A DNA stretch of 64,000 bases, from NCBI RefSeq assembly GCF_965219595.1, contig NZ_OZ244781.1:3348001-3412000 (forward strand), in the 5' to 3' direction. A model generated the notes under the pieces. It did no database searches. It was given only the letters and a program-made list of their open reading frames with translations, and was not told where the DNA came from. Position numbers and translations under genes: made by a program. Below, piece after piece: positions 8,545-17,859 of this stretch. Each line of letters starts with the position of its first letter. Position 1 is the first letter of the stretch. This DNA comes from Poriferisodalis sp022821985. GTDB lineage: Bacteria > Actinomycetota > Acidimicrobiia > Acidimicrobiales > Poriferisodalaceae.

Positions 8545-9030
8545 ATGAGTGCTGGATCGCTTCCGATTTCCGAGGATCTGGCCGAGCGACTGCGCGCCGA
8601 GGGTCGATCCAGTGGCCAAGAGCCTGCTGCACTGGCGGCGTCGTTGCTCGACGAGGGCCTCAAGGTGCGTCGGCATCCCGGCATCGTCTACATGGACGGC
8701 ACTGCTGGCAGGCGCGCGTGTCTGTCGGGCGGCCCCGATGTCTGGCAGATCATTCGTGCGCTTCGAACGGTTCCGGCGAGTGAGTTCGATCCTGTGACGA
8801 CCGTATGCATCGAGTCCGACCTGCATGCGCAGCAGGTCAAGCTTGCAGTGCAGTTCTACGAGTCGTACCCGGACGAGATCGATGAGATGATCGCCAAGGA
8901 CGCCGCCGCCGTCGGACTCATCGAAAAGATGATCGCCGAACGCGAGAGCACTGCTGCGCTAACGCAGTCAGAGAGACCGAGACCCACCCGAGCCAGGTCG
9001 CGAGGCAGCCGCTCCGCCCCAAGCCTCTGA
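8545..9030 (+). CDS. Antitoxin-like protein partnered with DUF5615-type toxin
   Basis: The 161-residue protein starts at ATG 8545 (a GTG at 8542 is adjacent). TACGCT and TAGGGT elements just upstream suggest a leaderless message. The N-terminus resembles a ribbon-helix-helix/CopG-like segment (ISEDLAERLRAEGRSSGQEPAALAASLLDEG). The middle has HPGIVYMDGTAGRRACLSG and GPDVWQIIRAL, as in VapB-like proteins encoded before DUF5615 toxins. The C-terminus is Arg/Ser-rich. Only 10 bases separate it from the toxin gene. It would neutralise the toxin and probably repress the pair. Confidence 0.75.
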   Translation: MSAGSLPISEDLAERLRAEGRSSGQEPAALAASLLDEGLKVRRHPGIVYMDGTAGRRACLSGGPDVWQIIRALRTVPASEFDPVTTVCIESDLHAQQVKLAVQFYESYPDEIDEMIAKDAAAVGLIEKMIAERESTAALTQSERPRPTRARSRGSRSAPSL

Positions 9031-9040
9031 TCCGACGACC

Positions 9041-9394
9041 ATGCGGTGGCTTCTTGACGAGATGCTTCCGCACGCGGCAGCAGAGATATTGAGTCGCCTC
9101 GGTCACGATGCAACCAGCGTGTCCGCCATGGGGTTCCGTCAGGCTCCGGACTCGGTCGTGTACCAACTGGCGCTCGCGGAGAATCGCATACTTGTGACAG
9201 AGGACCGCGGCGGCTTCGTGCCGATCGCGAAAGCGGACCTCGAAGCCGGGCGACCTGCGGTACCGATCGTCATCGTCCATCGCGATGAATTCGGGCGACA
9301 TGGCGCGCTGCCCCATCACTTGGCCGACGCACTCAACCGCTGGTCGCAACAGGTCTCCACACCATGGCCCGGCCCGCACTACCTGTCGGCATGA
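9041..9394 (+). CDS. DUF5615-family PIN-like toxin
   Basis: The 117-residue protein shows the hallmark LLDEMLP opening, followed by HDATSVSAMGF, ALAENRILVTEDRGGF and PIVIVHRDEF. These are the spaced acidic residues of the PIN-like nuclease fold (Mut7-C/DUF5615). Family members act as RNases in type II toxin-antitoxin systems. The antitoxin-like gene lies 10 bases upstream. The catalytic acids appear intact (Asp6 and Glu7 near the N-terminus, and the TED triad in the middle), so the toxin is probably functional. Confidence 0.82.
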   Translation: MRWLLDEMLPHAAAEILSRLGHDATSVSAMGFRQAPDSVVYQLALAENRILVTEDRGGFVPIAKADLEAGRPAVPIVIVHRDEFGRHGALPHHLADALNRWSQQVSTPWPGPHYLSA

Positions 9395-9491
9395 GAGGCA
9401 CCTGGGCGCGCGATATCTGGCCACGGTGTCGGCCGAGGCATGAGCGGCGCCTCCCCGAGCGAAGGCCCGAGTGACCTGACAAGATTCGGGC

Positions 9492-10343
9492 ATGCCGTCG
9501 CTCAGCTACCTCGCCGTGCTGCTGTTGGCATTCCTTGGAGTTGACCACAGCGATACCCACGACGACCTCGGTGACCCGTGCCCCACCAGTCAGGTGAGCG
9601 ATTACGGAGACGGATATGCCGGTGATTGGTACGCATGGGAGCGTTGCTTGCTCGGCGATCGCCGCGGCGACGTACCCGAGTGGCGGCTGGCCCGCACCGA
9701 CATACACACTCTGGCGGCCGAAATATGGGCCGAGTACGAGCCGTGGGTTAGGCAGGCGCTCACTCGCAGCGGCAGCGGCTGGGAAACCAACGAGCAGCGA
9801 CCTTGGTGGCGTCAGGTAACCCGCGTTGACCTTGAGCCGCTTCGGGTCCATATCGGTGCTCAAGCGATAGCCGATCACTGTCCAGGCAATCGCGGGTGCG
9901 CTGCGCCCTACACGGCCAGTGGCTGCACGATTCCGTGCCAAGCGCCATTTCCCTCCGAGGACACCGGCCACGCCGTATGGCATTGGGCCGACGGCGGCAG
10001 TGTCAGCTACGACTTGCGTGCGTCCTACATTGCGGTGGAGGAGAACGGCGTCACGATCGCGGATCGAAACCTATTCCTGTTGCTACACGAAATCGCTCAT
10101 GCCATCGCGAGCCGCCAGTGGTATGGGCCGTCCCTCTACGACGACACCGGTCCCTCGGCGGCGGTACAACGAGGCACCAGCGGCCATGGGCATGGCTTCC
10201 GATGTCTCCTACTGGACTCGTACCACCGTCACGGCCGAGGCGCCGTTCCCGACGATGTGTACCGACCGCTCAATGATGTCTGCATGGCCCTTGTGCCCGA
10301 CTATCCCCGCCCGATCACCGCGCCGCTACCGCCCAACAGATGA
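9492..10343 (+). CDS. Secreted HExxH metalloprotease-like protein
   Basis: A 283-residue protein with an N-terminal hydrophobic segment (LSYLAVLLLAFLGV) suggesting export. It has HEIAHAI (His199, Glu200, His203), the zinc-binding HExxH motif, then GHGHGF (about 231-236), which may supply the third ligand as in SprT-like or minimal gluzincin folds. Several cysteines (residues 30, 52, 130, 136, 145 and 149) suit an extracytoplasmic, disulfide-bonded protein. The substrate is unknown. It sits in an accessory stretch next to a toxin-antitoxin pair and a surface RCC1 protein, with no clear operon partner. Confidence 0.65.
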   Translation: MPSLSYLAVLLLAFLGVDHSDTHDDLGDPCPTSQVSDYGDGYAGDWYAWERCLLGDRRGDVPEWRLARTDIHTLAAEIWAEYEPWVRQALTRSGSGWETNEQRPWWRQVTRVDLEPLRVHIGAQAIADHCPGNRGCAAPYTASGCTIPCQAPFPSEDTGHAVWHWADGGSVSYDLRASYIAVEENGVTIADRNLFLLLHEIAHAIASRQWYGPSLYDDTGPSAAVQRGTSGHGHGFRCLLLDSYHRHGRGAVPDDVYRPLNDVCMALVPDYPRPITAPLPPNR

Positions 10344-10397
10344 GAGCGATGCTTGGGGCCAGCTCCGCAGACTGCGCCAATACACGCGCAGGCAGCA

Positions 10398-11750
10398 TCA
10401 CCGAAGCGGCACTTCGGATTGGCCGGAACCATTGCGACCCCAGCACACCATGGCGCCGTCGGTACGTAATCCGCATGAGTGCCAGAAACCGGCCGACACA
10501 CTGGTGAATGCCCCTGACGGAGCGTCAGCTTCGCCGTCAGCGTTGTAGCCCCAGCACTGAACTCGCTCGTCGGTCCGCAGGGCGCATGTGTGCGCGCCGC
10601 CTGCCGACACAGCTTTGAATTGACCTGAGGGAGCTACAGCACGTCCGTCGTTGCCGGAACCGTTGTAGCCCCAGCAATGCAGAGCCTCGCTCTGCCGCAG
10701 TGCACAAGTGTGGTTCCCGCTCCCGGAGATCGCGGTGAACCGGCCGGGAGGCTCGTCGGTCTCGCCGTGTATGCCGCCACCCCAGCAGGTCACGGTGCCG
10801 TCCACTGACAATGCGCAAGAGTGGCCGGTGCCAGCGACGACGGCTGTGTATTCACCGCTAGGTGTCTCGGCGGTCAGGGAAGCATCGCCCCAGCATTCGA
10901 GAGTCCCATCGGTCCGTACGGCACAAGAATGACGCCAACCGCCAGCAGACACGGAGGCAAAGGTGCCCTTCGGGGCACTCGCCTTACCGGCCGTGTTGCT
11001 GCCCCAACACTGAACCTCACGACTTGTACTCACAGCACACGAATGGTCCAAGCCCGTCGAGACGGCTATGAAGTGGCCCGCAGGTGGGTCGGTCTTGCCA
11101 ACGCTGCTATCTCCCCAACATTGGAGAGTCCGGTCAGTCCGCAAAGCGCAAGTGTGATTCCACCCTGCGGAAACTGCGCTGAACGTAGCGAACTGCCCAG
11201 GCTCTGTGCTTTCGGGCAGGCTCGCGGCGCGTTCTCCGACCGCCGCAGCCGTCAGCCAACGGTCGGTGCCGCTCAAACGTTCCACGGTTCGACCGGCAAG
11301 CTTGGAGTTGGGAACCGCCGCGGTGCCGCCGACCACATACACGGTGCCGATCGAGGCTGTGAGTCGCGCCCGTTGCGTTGCGGGCATCGACTCGCCGCGA
11401 TGGCCTGCCAAGATCACGCAGTTGGTGCCAAGCGCAGCGGCCAATGTGACTGCGCTGTACAGATCAGGCTGCGCGCGAGAGTCCGATGCCGCTACCACTG
11501 CGACCTCACCGGCACAATCCGAGTCGGTCCACGGCTCCGATCCCAATGTGAATGCGTCAGTGCGCGGCTGCGCTCCGGAAGCCGGTACACCAATCACGAG
11601 TGCCATGAGCGTGACGGCTACCAGTGCCGCGGACCACCCACGTCGGACTCGATGATCGGCGTTTCTCGACTGGGTGGACGAAGGGGCCAATGGGGACGGG
11701 AACAATCGCATATCGATGAACACGGTAACCCTGCTCATGTGCCTGGCCAC
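10398..11750 (-). CDS. RCC1-repeat surface protein with cell-wall-binding (CWB2) domain
   Basis: A 450-residue exported protein. The signal segment WSAALVAVTLMALVIGVPAS ends near residue 58. A CWB2-like unit follows (VVAASDSRAQPDLYSAVTLA, then AGHRGESMPATQRARL and VYVVGGTAAV). From about residue 165 there are seven beta-propeller repeats with the RCC1_2 pattern SAGxxHTCALRTDxxxxCWG. One Cys before ALR and one in CWG in each repeat suggest disulfides. The start may be ATG 11750, 11738 or 11711. A cell-surface binding role is inferred. Confidence 0.82.
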   Translation of the reverse strand: MARHMSRVTVFIDMRLFPSPLAPSSTQSRNADHRVRRGWSAALVAVTLMALVIGVPASGAQPRTDAFTLGSEPWTDSDCAGEVAVVAASDSRAQPDLYSAVTLAAALGTNCVILAGHRGESMPATQRARLTASIGTVYVVGGTAAVPNSKLAGRTVERLSGTDRWLTAAAVGERAASLPESTEPGQFATFSAVSAGWNHTCALRTDRTLQCWGDSSVGKTDPPAGHFIAVSTGLDHSCAVSTSREVQCWGSNTAGKASAPKGTFASVSAGGWRHSCAVRTDGTLECWGDASLTAETPSGEYTAVVAGTGHSCALSVDGTVTCWGGGIHGETDEPPGRFTAISGSGNHTCALRQSEALHCWGYNGSGNDGRAVAPSGQFKAVSAGGAHTCALRTDERVQCWGYNADGEADAPSGAFTSVSAGFWHSCGLRTDGAMVCWGRNGSGQSEVPLR

Positions 11751-11986
11751 CGGGTCGCTCCTGAGCGATGCCGATCACGCGGTCCCTAACCCGCCCACAG
11801 AGAACGACCTCACTCCCGGCTGCCGAGGCACCACGTTCGCTTGGAGTCGCGGAGCCGTCAGCACGAGAGGGCATCGCCCCGAGTTGGCAGATACCACTGC
11901 GGCCAGCGCGCAGCCTCTGCCTCGCGAGCGCCACAGCGTCCCTGGCCCAGACGACTGCCGTTGCCTAGGCCTGACCCATCGGCAGT

Positions 11987-12760
11987 TCAGGGTCGAAGCG
12001 CGGATTGGACTATCCGGGCGAACTGAACAGCGTCGAGGGAGGCACCGCCGACGAGGGCACCATCGATGTCGGGTTGTGCCAAGAGCTCCGGAGCATTGGC
12101 GGGCTTGACTGAGCCGCCGTACTGGATGCGGACCTGCTCACCGGTTCCCCGGCGCATGCCGTCGACAACGCCACGGACGGCTGCGCACATCTCCTGCGCG
12201 TCGTCAGGAGATGCGTTGCGTCCGGTGCCGATGGCCCAGATGGGCTCGTAGGCCACCACCAGGGTCTCGAAGTGGGCCTTGGTGAGCTTGGCGAGACTGC
12301 CTCGCAGCTGCGTGCTGACGACATCGACCGCCTGTCCGGATTCGCGTTCGGCGAGCGTTTCGCCGACGCAGACGATCGGTGTCATGCCTGCCTTGGCCAC
12401 GGCTGCCGCTTTGGCGGCTATGAACTCATCGGTCTCGCCGAACAGCGCCCGACGCTCACTGTGGCCGACGATGACGTAGCTCACGTCGAGCTTGGCCAGC
12501 ATTGCCGGCGACACCTCGCCGGTGAAGGCACCCTGGTTCTGGTCGTGGCAGTTCTGCGCGCCCAGCTTGAACTCCAAGCGGTCCGCGTCGATGACCGTCT
12601 GGCAGCTCCGCAGATCGACAAAGGGCGGGTGCAGGCTCACCTCCACCTGGTCGTAGCGGTGGCGGGCCAGCTCGTAGCTGAGCTTCTGGCAGAGCTGGAT
12701 GGCCTCAAGGTGATTGAGGTGCATCTTCCAGTTCCCTGAAATTAGGGGCGTTCGGCTCAT
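11987..12760 (-). CDS. tpiA: Triose-phosphate isomerase
   Basis: Interconverts dihydroxyacetone phosphate and glyceraldehyde-3-phosphate. The 257-residue protein has NWKMH (Lys12), VIVGHSERR (catalytic His), AYEPIWAIGTG (catalytic Glu and flexible loop) and IQYGGSVKP. The frame runs on upstream through pgk in another frame; the true start is ATG 12758-12760 because MSRTPLISGNWKM is the conserved N-terminus. It follows pgk by 20 bases. No secG gene follows in the 236 bases downstream, which hold no coding or RNA feature I can recognise. Confidence 0.97.
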   Translation of the reverse strand: MSRTPLISGNWKMHLNHLEAIQLCQKLSYELARHRYDQVEVSLHPPFVDLRSCQTVIDADRLEFKLGAQNCHDQNQGAFTGEVSPAMLAKLDVSYVIVGHSERRALFGETDEFIAAKAAAVAKAGMTPIVCVGETLAERESGQAVDVVSTQLRGSLAKLTKAHFETLVVAYEPIWAIGTGRNASPDDAQEMCAAVRGVVDGMRRGTGEQVRIQYGGSVKPANAPELLAQPDIDGALVGGASLDAVQFARIVQSALRP

Positions 12761-12780
12761 CGTCGCTCTCCCCGATTGGC

Positions 12781-13968
12781 TCACCGCTGCGGCGAGTCTC
12801 GCAGGGCAGCGAGCCCGGGCAGATCGCCGTGCTCGATGAGCTCGAGGCCCGCCCCTCCCCCGGTCGAGATGTGATCCATGTAGGGCGCCAGCCCGAACTG
12901 GGCCACGGCCGCAGCGCTGTCTCCGCCGCCGACCACGGTGAACGCGCGGGAGTCCGCCATCGACTGGGCCACTGCGCGGGTTCCCGCGGCGAATCGCTCG
13001 TCTTCGAACAGGCCCATCGGGCCGTTCCAGAACACCGTTCGGGCTCCTGCGATCACATCGTCGAACTCTGCCGCTGAGCCGGGGCCGATGTCGAGGCCCC
13101 GGCATCCGTCGGGCAGGCTGCGGCCCATCTGACGCACCGTCCCGCCGGCATCGAGGGCGGTGATGTCGTTGGGCAGAACGATGCTGGCGCCGCTCCCCAG
13201 CAGGCGTTCGCAGGTCTCGATGAAGTCGGGCTCGCACAGCGAGTCGCCGATCGGGTGACCCAGTGCGGCCAGGAAGGTGAAGCACATGCCCCCGCCGATG
13301 ACCAGCGTGTCGACCACATCTATCAGCGCCTCAACCACGCCGAGCTTGTCGCTCACCTTGGCGCCGCCTAGCACCGCCACAAACGGCCGCTTGGCGTCGG
13401 TGCGCAGGCCGCCGAGCACATCGGCTTCCCGCTGCAGCAGTCGGCCCGCGGCGCTCGGCAGGCGCTGCGGCGGTCCCACGATGGAGGCGTGCGCCCGATG
13501 GCTCGCACCGAAGGCGTCGTTCACGTAGCCGTCGAACGCAGCCGGATCTGTACCCGCTGGCGAACCGCCGAATGGGACAGGGAGGCTGCCGGAGACGAGC
13601 GCCTCCACGAAGGCCGGATCGTTGGACATCTCTCCCGGGCTGAAGCGGAGGTTCTCGGCCAGCGCGACGCCGGGGGCCAGCGCCGCAAGACGTTCCGCCG
13701 CAGGGGCCAGCGAGTAACGCTCATCTGGGACGCCCGACGGCCGGCCCAGGTGCGAGCAGGCCGTGACGGAAGCTCCGCGCTCAGTCAGCCAGCGCAAGGT
13801 CGGCAATGCCGCCCGGATGCGCAAGTCGTCGGCGATCTCTTGCCGACCGTCCCCGCCGTCACGCAGCGGAACGTTGAAGTCGCACCGAACCAGGATGCGC
13901 CGGCCGTCGAGACCACCGAGCCGCTGCTCGAGGTCCTCCAGCGCCGGCAGGCTGCCGGCGTCGCTCAT
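12781..13968 (-). CDS. pgk: Phosphoglycerate kinase
   Basis: Transfers phosphate from 1,3-bisphosphoglycerate to ADP. The 395-residue protein has RCDFNVPL, HLGRPSG, GGAKVSDK, VFWNGPMGLFE and GGGDSAAAV with TGGGAGLEL in the usual order. The loop after EALVSG is longer than usual, with a Gly/Pro/Ser insertion before YVNDAFG. I chose ATG 13968, whose ATGA overlaps the gap stop codon, over an upstream in-frame start at 14019. It is co-transcribed with gap and tpiA. Confidence 0.96.
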   Translation of the reverse strand: MSDAGSLPALEDLEQRLGGLDGRRILVRCDFNVPLRDGGDGRQEIADDLRIRAALPTLRWLTERGASVTACSHLGRPSGVPDERYSLAPAAERLAALAPGVALAENLRFSPGEMSNDPAFVEALVSGSLPVPFGGSPAGTDPAAFDGYVNDAFGASHRAHASIVGPPQRLPSAAGRLLQREADVLGGLRTDAKRPFVAVLGGAKVSDKLGVVEALIDVVDTLVIGGGMCFTFLAALGHPIGDSLCEPDFIETCERLLGSGASIVLPNDITALDAGGTVRQMGRSLPDGCRGLDIGPGSAAEFDDVIAGARTVFWNGPMGLFEDERFAAGTRAVAQSMADSRAFTVVGGGDSAAAVAQFGLAPYMDHISTGGGAGLELIEHGDLPGLAALRDSPQR

Positions 13969-14969
13969 CGGTTGCAGGTGATGCCGACGAGGTCGACAAG
14001 CCGGTTCGAGTAGCCCCACTCGTTGTCGTACCAGGCGAGCACCTTGACCATGCTGCCCATCGCCATGGTCAGACCGGCGTCGAACACGCAGCTCGCCGGG
14101 TTGCCTACGATGTCACTGCTCACGAGCGGGTCTTCGGAATAGTCCAGAACGCCGGCCAGCGGGCCGCTGGCCGCAGCAGCAGCGAAGGCCTCGTTCACCT
14201 CGTCGACGCTGGGGCTGGCGTCCAGCGTCGCCGTGAAGTCGGTGATCGAGCCGTCGGGGATCGGCACCCGCAGCGAGGTGCCGTCGAGCTTGCCGTCCAT
14301 CGCCTGCAGCACGAGCCCTGTCGCCCGGGCGGCGCCGGTCGAGGTGGGGATGATGTTCACGGCTGCCGCGCGGGCCCGGCGCAGGTCGCCGTGCGGCCCG
14401 TCCACCAGCGACTGGTCGCCGGTGTAGGCGTGGATGGTGGTCATGAGGCCCTGCTGCACACCGAAGGCCTGGTCGAGCACCTGCACCATCGGCACGAAGC
14501 AGTTCGTCGTGCAGCTCGCGTTCGAGACCACCTTGTGCGCTTCGGGGTCGAAGTCGCCGTCGTTCACCCCCACCACAAATGTGGCGTCGGCGCCGGACGC
14601 AGGTGCCGACACAATCACGAGCGGTGCTCCCGCGTCGAGGTGCATGGCCGCCTTGTCACGGGACGTGAAGATGCCGGTCGATTCCACAACGACGTCGACG
14701 CCGTAGTCACTCCAAGGCAGGTCAGCCGGGCTGCGCTCTGACAGCACCGGCAGCACTGTGCCGTCGATCGAGATGCCGCCCTCGGCAGCAGCGATGTCGT
14801 GCGGCAGGTTGCCGAGCACCGAGTCGTACTTGAGCAGGTGGGCCATGGTGGCGGTGTCGCCGAGATCGTTCACCGCCACGATCTCGATGTCGCAGTCGGG
14901 GCGGTCGGCCGCCCGATAGAAGTTGCGACCGATCCGGCCAAAACCGTTGACGCCCACGCGCACGCTCAT
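13965..14969 (-). CDS. gap: Glyceraldehyde-3-phosphate dehydrogenase, type I
   Basis: Oxidises glyceraldehyde-3-phosphate to 1,3-bisphosphoglycerate with NAD. The 334-residue protein begins with the Rossmann motif GVNGFGRIGR, has the catalytic SNASCTTNC (Cys) and its His in TTIHAYTGDQ, and ends WYDNEWGYSNRL. GAGGACA precedes ATG 14969. It is the first gene of gap-pgk-tpiA. Upstream, only 89 bases separate it from rapZ. Confidence 0.97.
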   Translation of the reverse strand: MSVRVGVNGFGRIGRNFYRAADRPDCDIEIVAVNDLGDTATMAHLLKYDSVLGNLPHDIAAAEGGISIDGTVLPVLSERSPADLPWSDYGVDVVVESTGIFTSRDKAAMHLDAGAPLVIVSAPASGADATFVVGVNDGDFDPEAHKVVSNASCTTNCFVPMVQVLDQAFGVQQGLMTTIHAYTGDQSLVDGPHGDLRRARAAAVNIIPTSTGAARATGLVLQAMDGKLDGTSLRVPIPDGSITDFTATLDASPSVDEVNEAFAAAAASGPLAGVLDYSEDPLVSSDIVGNPASCVFDAGLTMAMGSMVKVLAWYDNEWGYSNRLVDLVGITCNR

Positions 14970-15058
14970 CTGCTGTTGTCCTCTTCGCTCTGCGGGCCTG
15001 GCGGGCTGCCTGCACCCCGGCCCGTTCCGTCGCTAGCTGTCTAGCGGGCAAATGGTGG

Positions 15059-15973
15059 CTAGCGGGCGATGTCGCGGTGGCGGCAGTGCAGATCGTGGCC
15101 CGCCTCGGCGAGCAACCGCGTCACCTCCTCGGCAATCGCCACGCTGCGGTGACGCCCGCCGGTGCAACCCAACGCAATCGTCAGGTACGACTTGCCCTCG
15201 GTGCGGTAGGAGGGCAGCAACGATTCGAGCAACGGCATCAGGTGCTCAACGAACGTGCCGGTCGCCGGCTGGCCGAGTACCCAGTTGCTCACTCCCGGGT
15301 GCAAACCGGTGAACGGCCGCAGCTCAGGCACCCAGTGCGGATTCGGCAGGAAGCGGCAGTCGAACACCAGGTCGGCATCGGGGGGAACGCCGTGCTTGTA
15401 GCCGAACGACATGACCGCGGTGCGCATCTGCGGCTCGTCGCCGGTTGACCCGAACTCATCGTGCACCCGGTCCCGCAGCTCGTGAACGTTCAAGTCGCCG
15501 GTGTCAATGACGACATCGGCCGTTTCTCGCACATCGGCCAGCAGCTCCCGCTCCAGTTCGATGGCGTCGATAACCGACTCCGCCACTGGTTCCGCCATTG
15601 CCTGCTCTGGGGTATCGGCGATGGCCGGCTGATCGCCGGTGTGCAACGGGTGCCGCCGGCGGGTGTCGTCGTAACGCCGCACCAGCACGTCGGTGGGAGC
15701 ATCCAGGTAGACGACGCGCACCGCGGCATTGAGCTCGCGCAGCTGCGAGATCGCCGTCACCAGATCCTCCCGGTACTCCCGGGTGCCAGCCACCAAGGCC
15801 ACTCGGCGCAGGCGGGCACCAGGCCGAGCCACCATGTCAGCGACATCGCCGATCAGATGCGGTGGCAGGTTGTCGATGACAAACCAGCCGAGATCCTCGA
15901 GCGCGTTCGCGGCAGTCGAGCGGCCGGCGCCAGACAGACCCGCGACGATCACGAACTCAGGCCCTCCAGCCAT
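15059..15973 (-). CDS. rapZ: RapZ/YvcJ-family nucleotide-binding protein
   Basis: A P-loop protein of the RapZ family (RNase adapter/UDP-GlcNAc-sensing in enterobacteria; the role in actinobacteria is unclear). The 304-residue protein has GLSGAGRSTAANALEDLGWF with Arg in place of the usual Walker Lys, as in many actinobacterial members. DNLPP follows, and the C-terminus has GCTGGRHRSVAIAEEV. ATG 15973 is used because the upstream extension overlaps uvrC. It is 29 bases downstream of uvrC. The expected yvcK and whiA genes do not follow. Confidence 0.95.
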   Translation of the reverse strand: MAGGPEFVIVAGLSGAGRSTAANALEDLGWFVIDNLPPHLIGDVADMVARPGARLRRVALVAGTREYREDLVTAISQLRELNAAVRVVYLDAPTDVLVRRYDDTRRRHPLHTGDQPAIADTPEQAMAEPVAESVIDAIELERELLADVRETADVVIDTGDLNVHELRDRVHDEFGSTGDEPQMRTAVMSFGYKHGVPPDADLVFDCRFLPNPHWVPELRPFTGLHPGVSNWVLGQPATGTFVEHLMPLLESLLPSYRTEGKSYLTIALGCTGGRHRSVAIAEEVTRLLAEAGHDLHCRHRDIAR

Positions 15974-16002
15974 GCGACCGAGCGTACGACGGGCGCTGCC
16001 TG

Positions 16003-17859
16003 CTAGCTCGGGTGAGTTGCGGAGTACACGTTCTCTGCCACGGCGTCGGGCAGCCAGCTCAGCGCCCGCAAGTCGTCGAGCGCCGCCGACTTGACCGCAC
16101 CGACGCTGCCGAGCTCGCGCACAAGCCGCGCTCGCCGCTTGTCTCCCAGCCCGGCGATGCCGTCGAGCACTCCCCGCTTCATGGCCTTGCTGCGCAGCCT
16201 GCGGTGATACGACACGGCGAAACGGTGGCTCTCGTCGCGCACTCGCTGCAGCAGGTATAGCGCTTCGGACTGGCGAGGGATCCGCACCGCCTCGGAGCGG
16301 CCCGGCACGAACACCTCCTCGAACTGTTTGGCGAGGGCGCACACCGGTATCTGCTCGCGGAGCCCCATCTCGTCAAGTACCGCGGCCGCCACGCCGAGCT
16401 GCCCCTTGCCGCCGTCCACCACCAAGAGCTGGGGCGGGTAGGCGAAGCGGCCCTGCTCGGATGCCGGCAGGTCACGCTCGGCCAGGTAGTTCCGCAGCCG
16501 CCGGCGCAGCACCTCGTCCATGGCCGCGTAGTCGTCGTTGCCATCGACATTTCGAAGCCGGAAGTGCCGGTACTCGCTGCGGCGAGGCAGGCCGTCTTCG
16601 AGCACCACCATCGAGCCGACGTAGTTGGTTCCCTGCAGGTGGCTCATGTCGTAGCACTCGATGCGCAGCGGCGGCCGTGGCAGCTCCAAGTGCTCGGCCA
16701 GCTCGTTCAGCGCCCGAGCCCGGCTGTTGTGGTCGCTGCCGCGACGCATCCGGTGCCGTGCGAGCGATTCGCGTGCGTTGTGCCGTGCCGTGTCCATCAG
16801 CGCGCGCTTGTCGCCCCGCTGCGGGATGCGCAGCGTCACCCGGGAACCACGCTGCTCGCTCAGCCATTGCTCGTACAACGCTGTGTCCGACGGCAGTTCC
16901 GGAACGAGCACGAGCTTGGGCCATCCCAGCGGGTTCTCCTCGTGATACAGCCCCGAGAGCACACGGGAGACCAGCTGCGGGCCGTCGAGTGCCTCCACCT
17001 TGTCCACGACGAACCCTCGCTGGCCCATCACCCGCCCCTTGCGCACAAAGAACAGCTGGACCGCCGCTTCCAACTCGTCGTCGCTGATGCCGATTACATC
17101 GAAGTCCTCGTTGCGGGTCCCGGCGAGCTGCTGTTTCTCGATGGCACGCCGGACACTGGCGAGCCGATCCCGCAGCCGGGCTGCAAGCTCGAACTCGAGC
17201 TCGGTCGACGCATCGGCCATGCGTTGTTCGAGATCGTTGACGATCGCATCGGTGTCGCCTTCGAGAAAGCGCACCAGCTCCCTGACGAGCCGGTCGTACT
17301 CGTCACGCCCGATCTCGCCGACGCACGGCCCTGCGCACTGCTCGATGTGGTAGAGCAGGCATGGCCGACCGAGCCGCTGGTGGGTGGCCAGCTTGTTGTC
17401 GCTGCATGTGCGGATCGGGAACGTCCGCAGCAGCAGGTCGAGCGTCTCGCGGATGGCGTAGGCGTGCCCGTACGGCCCGAAGTACCGATTACCACGCTTG
17501 CGTCGCCCGCGCATGACCATGGCGCGAGGCCACTCGTCAAGCAGGGTCACCGCCAGAAACGGGTACGACTTGTCGTCACGCAGCCTGACGTTGAAGCGCG
17601 GCTGGTGCCGCTGGATGAGGCTGTACTCAAGCATGAGCGCCTCGACCTCGGTCGATACTTCGATCCAATCGACGGACGCGGCCGAGGCGACCATCTGTGC
17701 GGTGCGGAGCGGCAGGCCGGCGGGATCGCCGAAGTAGCTGTTCAGGCGGGATCGAAGGCTCTTCGCCTTGCCCACGTAGATGATCCGCCCGTCCGCGTCC
17801 AGGAATTGGTAGCTGCCCGGCGTATCCGGTACTGATCCCCCCTCAGGGCGCAGACCCAC
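16003..17859 (-). CDS. uvrC: UvrABC excinuclease subunit C
   Basis: Makes both incisions in nucleotide excision repair. Of 618 residues, the N-terminal GIY-YIG nuclease domain has YQFLDADGRIIYVGKAKSLR. A UvrB-interacting UVR helix follows (ELEFELAARLRDRL, about residues 210-225), then the RNase H-like C-terminal nuclease (ECYDMSHLQG, LLVVDGGKGQL) and a helix-hairpin-helix tail (LDGIAGLGDKRRARLV). Length and domain order match the family. It is divergent from the STAS gene across a 164-base gap. Confidence 0.97.
   Translation of the reverse strand: MGLRPEGGSVPDTPGSYQFLDADGRIIYVGKAKSLRSRLNSYFGDPAGLPLRTAQMVASAASVDWIEVSTEVEALMLEYSLIQRHQPRFNVRLRDDKSYPFLAVTLLDEWPRAMVMRGRRKRGNRYFGPYGHAYAIRETLDLLLRTFPIRTCSDNKLATHQRLGRPCLLYHIEQCAGPCVGEIGRDEYDRLVRELVRFLEGDTDAIVNDLEQRMADASTELEFELAARLRDRLASVRRAIEKQQLAGTRNEDFDVIGISDDELEAAVQLFFVRKGRVMGQRGFVVDKVEALDGPQLVSRVLSGLYHEENPLGWPKLVLVPELPSDTALYEQWLSEQRGSRVTLRIPQRGDKRALMDTARHNARESLARHRMRRGSDHNSRARALNELAEHLELPRPPLRIECYDMSHLQGTNYVGSMVVLEDGLPRRSEYRHFRLRNVDGNDDYAAMDEVLRRRLRNYLAERDLPASEQGRFAYPPQLLVVDGGKGQLGVAAAVLDEMGLREQIPVCALAKQFEEVFVPGRSEAVRIPRQSEALYLLQRVRDESHRFAVSYHRRLRSKAMKRGVLDGIAGLGDKRRARLVRELGSVGAVKSAALDDLRALSWLPDAVAENVYSATHPS

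Noticed and set aside
11751..11986. Search for secG or an RNA gene after tpiA
   Set aside because: No small membrane frame, tRNA fold or terminator could be supported.
15040..15066. CTAGCGGGC direct repeat near the rapZ stop, as an attachment site
   Set aside because: It is only 9 bases, spaced closely and overlaps the rapZ stop; no mobile gene is near.
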